From contig NZ_AQQU01000004.1 of assembly GCF_002210105.1 (NCBI RefSeq), positions 298,000 through 361,999 of the forward strand: a stretch of DNA of 64,000 nucleotides, in the 5' to 3' direction. Under the pieces are notes generated by a model that saw only the letters and a list, made by a program, of their open reading frames with translations, had not been told where the DNA came from and ran no database searches. Both the position numbers and the translations under genes were made by a program. Source of the stretch: Oceanicola sp. 22II-s10i (GTDB taxonomy: Bacteria > Pseudomonadota > Alphaproteobacteria > Rhodobacterales > Rhodobacteraceae). Numbering within the stretch: the stretch's first letter is position 1; every line of letters begins with the position of its first letter. Of the stretch, positions 61,742 through 64,000 are shown piece by piece.

Positions 61742-63865
61742 ATGGCACGCGTCTACCCGCTTTCCCGTTATCGTAACTTCGGCATCATGGCGCACATCGA
61801 TGCCGGCAAGACCACGACGACCGAGCGTATCCTCTACTACACCGGCCGGTCCCACAAGATCGGCGAAGTCCATGACGGCGCCGCCACCATGGACTGGATG
61901 GAGCAGGAGCAGGAACGCGGGATCACGATCACTTCGGCTGCCACCACGACCTTCTGGCAGTGGCAGGAAGATCCGACCGCTGACGGCACCTCGGACACCA
62001 AGTTCCGCTTCAACATCATCGACACCCCCGGCCACGTCGACTTCACCATCGAAGTCGAGCGTTCGCTCGCCGTTCTCGACGGCGCGATCTGCCTGCTGGA
62101 CGGCAACGCCGGTGTGGAACCGCAGACCGAAACCGTGTGGCGTCAGGCTGACCGCTACAAGGTTCCGCGCATCGTGTTCGTCAACAAGATGGACAAGATC
62201 GGCGCCGACTTCTTCAACTGCGTGAAGATGATCAAGGACCGCACCGGTGCGACCCCTGTTCCCGTCGCCATGCCGATCGGCGCCGAAGACCAGCTGGAAG
62301 GCACCATCGACCTGATCACCATGGAAGAATGGGTGTGGAAGGGCGATGACCTGGGTGCCGGCTGGATCCGTCAGCCGATCCGTGACGAGCTCAAGGATCT
62401 GGCCGACGAATGGCGCGCCAACATGATCGAGAACGCCGTCGAAATGGACGACGACGCGATGGAGAAGTACCTGGAAGGCGAAGAGCCCGATGTGCCGACC
62501 CTGCGGAAACTGATCCGCAAGGGCTGCCTGTCGCTGACCTTCGTTCCGGTCCTCGGTGGCTCCGCGTTCAAGAACAAGGGCGTCCAGCCCCTGCTGAACG
62601 CCGTGATCGACTTCCTGCCCGGTCCGCTCGACGTGCCCGCCTACACCGGCTTCTCGCCGGATGACGAGACGGAGACCCGGAACATCGAGCGTCACGCCGA
62701 TGATGCCGAGCCCTTCTCGGGCCTCGCGTTCAAGATCATGAACGACCCCTTCGTCGGTTCGCTGACCTTCACCCGGATCTATTCCGGCGTGATCAAGAAG
62801 GGCGACCAGATGATGAACTCGACCAAGGGCAAGCGCGAGCGTGTCGGTCGTATGATGATGATGCACTCGAACAACCGCGAGGAAATCGAGGAAGCATTCG
62901 CAGGCGACATCATCGCGCTGGCGGGTCTGAAGGAAACCACCACGGGCGACACGCTGTGCGACCCGAACAAGCAGGTGGTTCTGGAAACCATGACCTTCCC
63001 GGATCCGGTGATCGAGATCGCGATCGAGCCGAAGACGAAGAACGACCAGGAGAAGATGTCTCAGGGTCTGCAGCGTCTGGCAGCCGAAGACCCGTCCTTC
63101 CGCGTCGAAACCGACCTCGAGTCCGGTCAGACCATCATGAAGGGCATGGGCGAACTTCACCTCGACATCCTCGTCGACCGCCTCAAGCGGGAGTTCAAGG
63201 TCGAGGCGAACATCGGCGCGCCGCAAGTGGCTTACCGTGAAACCATCGGCCACAAGATCGAGCACACCTACACCCACAAGAAGCAGTCGGGTGGTTCGGG
63301 TCAGTTCGCAGAGGTCAAGCTCATCATCGAGCCGACCGAACCGGGCGAAGGCTACTCGTTCGAGTCGAAGATCGTCGGCGGCGCGGTGCCCAAGGAATAC
63401 ATTCCGGGCGTCGAAAAAGGGATCAAGTCGGTCATGGACTCCGGTCCGCTGGCAGGCTTCCCGGTGATCGACTTCAAGGTCGCGCTGATCGACGGCAAGT
63501 TCCACGACGTCGACTCCTCGGTCCTCGCGTTCGAGATCGCGGCACGGATGGCGATGCGCGAAGGTCTGCGCAAGGCCGGCGCCAAGCTGCTGGAACCGAT
63601 CATGAAGGTCGAAGTGGTGACCCCGGAAGAATACACCGGCGGCATCATCGGCGACCTGACCTCCCGCCGCGGTCAGGTGACCGGGCAGGAGCCGCGCGGC
63701 AATGCCGTGGCGATCAACGCCATGGTTCCGCTGGCCTCGATGTTCGGCTACATCAACACGCTGCGTTCCATGTCCTCGGGCCGCGCGCAGTTCACGATGC
63801 AGTTCGATCACTACGATCCGGTGCCGTCGAACATCTCGGAAGAGATCCAGAAGAAATACGCTTAA
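61742..63865 (+). CDS. fusA: Elongation factor G
   Basis: 707 residues. GTPase motifs: G1 [14 protein letters not shown]3 DTPGHVDF, G4 NKMD. All five domains are present. Moves tRNA and mRNA through the ribosome. 21 bases after rpsG. Confidence 0.99.
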   Translation: MARVYPLSRYRNFGIMAHIDAGKTTTTERILYYTGRSHKIGEVHDGAATMDWMEQEQERGITITSAATTTFWQWQEDPTADGTSDTKFRFNIIDTPGHVDFTIEVERSLAVLDGAICLLDGNAGVEPQTETVWRQADRYKVPRIVFVNKMDKIGADFFNCVKMIKDRTGATPVPVAMPIGAEDQLEGTIDLITMEEWVWKGDDLGAGWIRQPIRDELKDLADEWRANMIENAVEMDDDAMEKYLEGEEPDVPTLRKLIRKGCLSLTFVPVLGGSAFKNKGVQPLLNAVIDFLPGPLDVPAYTGFSPDDETETRNIERHADDAEPFSGLAFKIMNDPFVGSLTFTRIYSGVIKKGDQMMNSTKGKRERVGRMMMMHSNNREEIEEAFAGDIIALAGLKETTTGDTLCDPNKQVVLETMTFPDPVIEIAIEPKTKNDQEKMSQGLQRLAAEDPSFRVETDLESGQTIMKGMGELHLDILVDRLKREFKVEANIGAPQVAYRETIGHKIEHTYTHKKQSGGSGQFAEVKLIIEPTEPGEGYSFESKIVGGAVPKEYIPGVEKGIKSVMDSGPLAGFPVIDFKVALIDGKFHDVDSSVLAFEIAARMAMREGLRKAGAKLLEPIMKVEVVTPEEYTGGIIGDLTSRRGQVTGQEPRGNAVAINAMVPLASMFGYINTLRSMSSGRAQFTMQFDHYDPVPSNISEEIQKKYA

Positions 63866-63871
63866 CGGGAC

Positions 63872-63923
63872 GGCGGGGGTTACCCCGCCCTACCCACCAC
63901 CCGTAGGGCGGGGCTTCCCCGCC
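63872..63923. repeat. Imperfect palindromic repeat between fusA and tuf
   Basis: Left arm starting GGCGGGGGTTACCCCGCCC (63872-63893) and right arm ending CTTCCCCGCC (63903-63923) are inverted copies with a few changes, both containing GTAGGGCGGGG or its complement. A related sequence follows purU at 39261. It ends 11 bases before the tuf ribosome-binding site. Confidence 0.7.
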
Positions 63924-63945
63924 GACCCGATACAAGGAGGCCATC

Positions 63946-64000
63946 ATGGCAAAGGAAAAGTTTGCGCGGAACAAACCGCACTGCAACATCGGCACGATCG
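63946..64000 (+). CDS. tuf: Elongation factor Tu, N-terminal part (cut by window end)
   Basis: Begins MAKEKFARNKPHCNIGTI, the conserved EF-Tu start, with AAGGAGG five bases upstream of the ATG. Only 18 codons are inside the window. Follows fusA as in the standard str operon. Confidence 0.97.
   Translation, partial: MAKEKFARNKPHCNIGTI

Overview
The window is a high-GC chromosomal segment from an alphaproteobacterium, most likely a Rhodobacteraceae (Roseobacter-group) species. The evidence is the core block secE-nusG ... rplK-rplA ... rplJL-rpoBC ... rpsL-rpsG-fusA-tuf broken up by unrelated genes, an alphaproteobacterial RpoB/RpoC, a class II (B12-dependent) ribonucleotide reductase, and several TRAP/TTT transporters beside CoA-based catabolic genes. 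No tRNA, rRNA, CRISPR array, transposase or phage gene was seen.

Layout. (1) 1-2913: the start of a DUF1489 gene (minus strand, cut by the window edge) diverges from nrdJ. Between them lie a tandem pair of NrdR-like boxes over a promoter-like sequence and a strongly folded nrdJ leader. (2) 2914-5554: an AT-rich, gene-free stretch and then a secreted 656-residue protein built of 22-residue curlin-like repeats. (3) 5592-24452: a catabolic block with two family III CoA-transferases, a Baeyer-Villiger-type flavin monooxygenase, a beta-lactamase-fold esterase, a TRAP transporter, a D-2-hydroxyacid dehydrogenase, two enoyl-CoA hydratase-family proteins, a thiolase/DUF35/alpha-beta-hydrolase set joined by ATGA overlaps, an acyl-CoA dehydrogenase, a FadR-type regulator with a palindromic operator, and a D-threonine-aldolase-like enzyme. 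(4) 24454-33157: an apparent eight-gene minus-strand operon (TctC receptor, esterase, SDR, SnoaL-like, TctB, TctA, flavin reductase, luciferase-like monooxygenase) divergent from a LacI-type regulator, with two operators placed on the tctC promoter. (5) 33162-40970: mixed genes: a DUF475/TerC-like protein, an SGNH/DUF4114 protein probably exported, a GSCFA-domain pair, purU, a glyoxalase-fold protein and a lytic transglycosylase. (6) 41149-64000: transcription and translation core genes, interrupted by a cytochrome/Tat-protein pair, a two-gene glycosyltransferase set, a YkgJ-type protein, a lipocalin-like protein and a tandem pair of EamA transporters.

How it fits together. Regions 3 and 4 look like one or two pathways in which a ring or ketone substrate is imported, oxygenated, hydrolysed and degraded as CoA thioesters. 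The thiolase-DUF35 pair resembles the side-chain aldolases of steroid catabolism, but the substrate cannot be read from sequence. The core genes at the end appear to be intact housekeeping genes.
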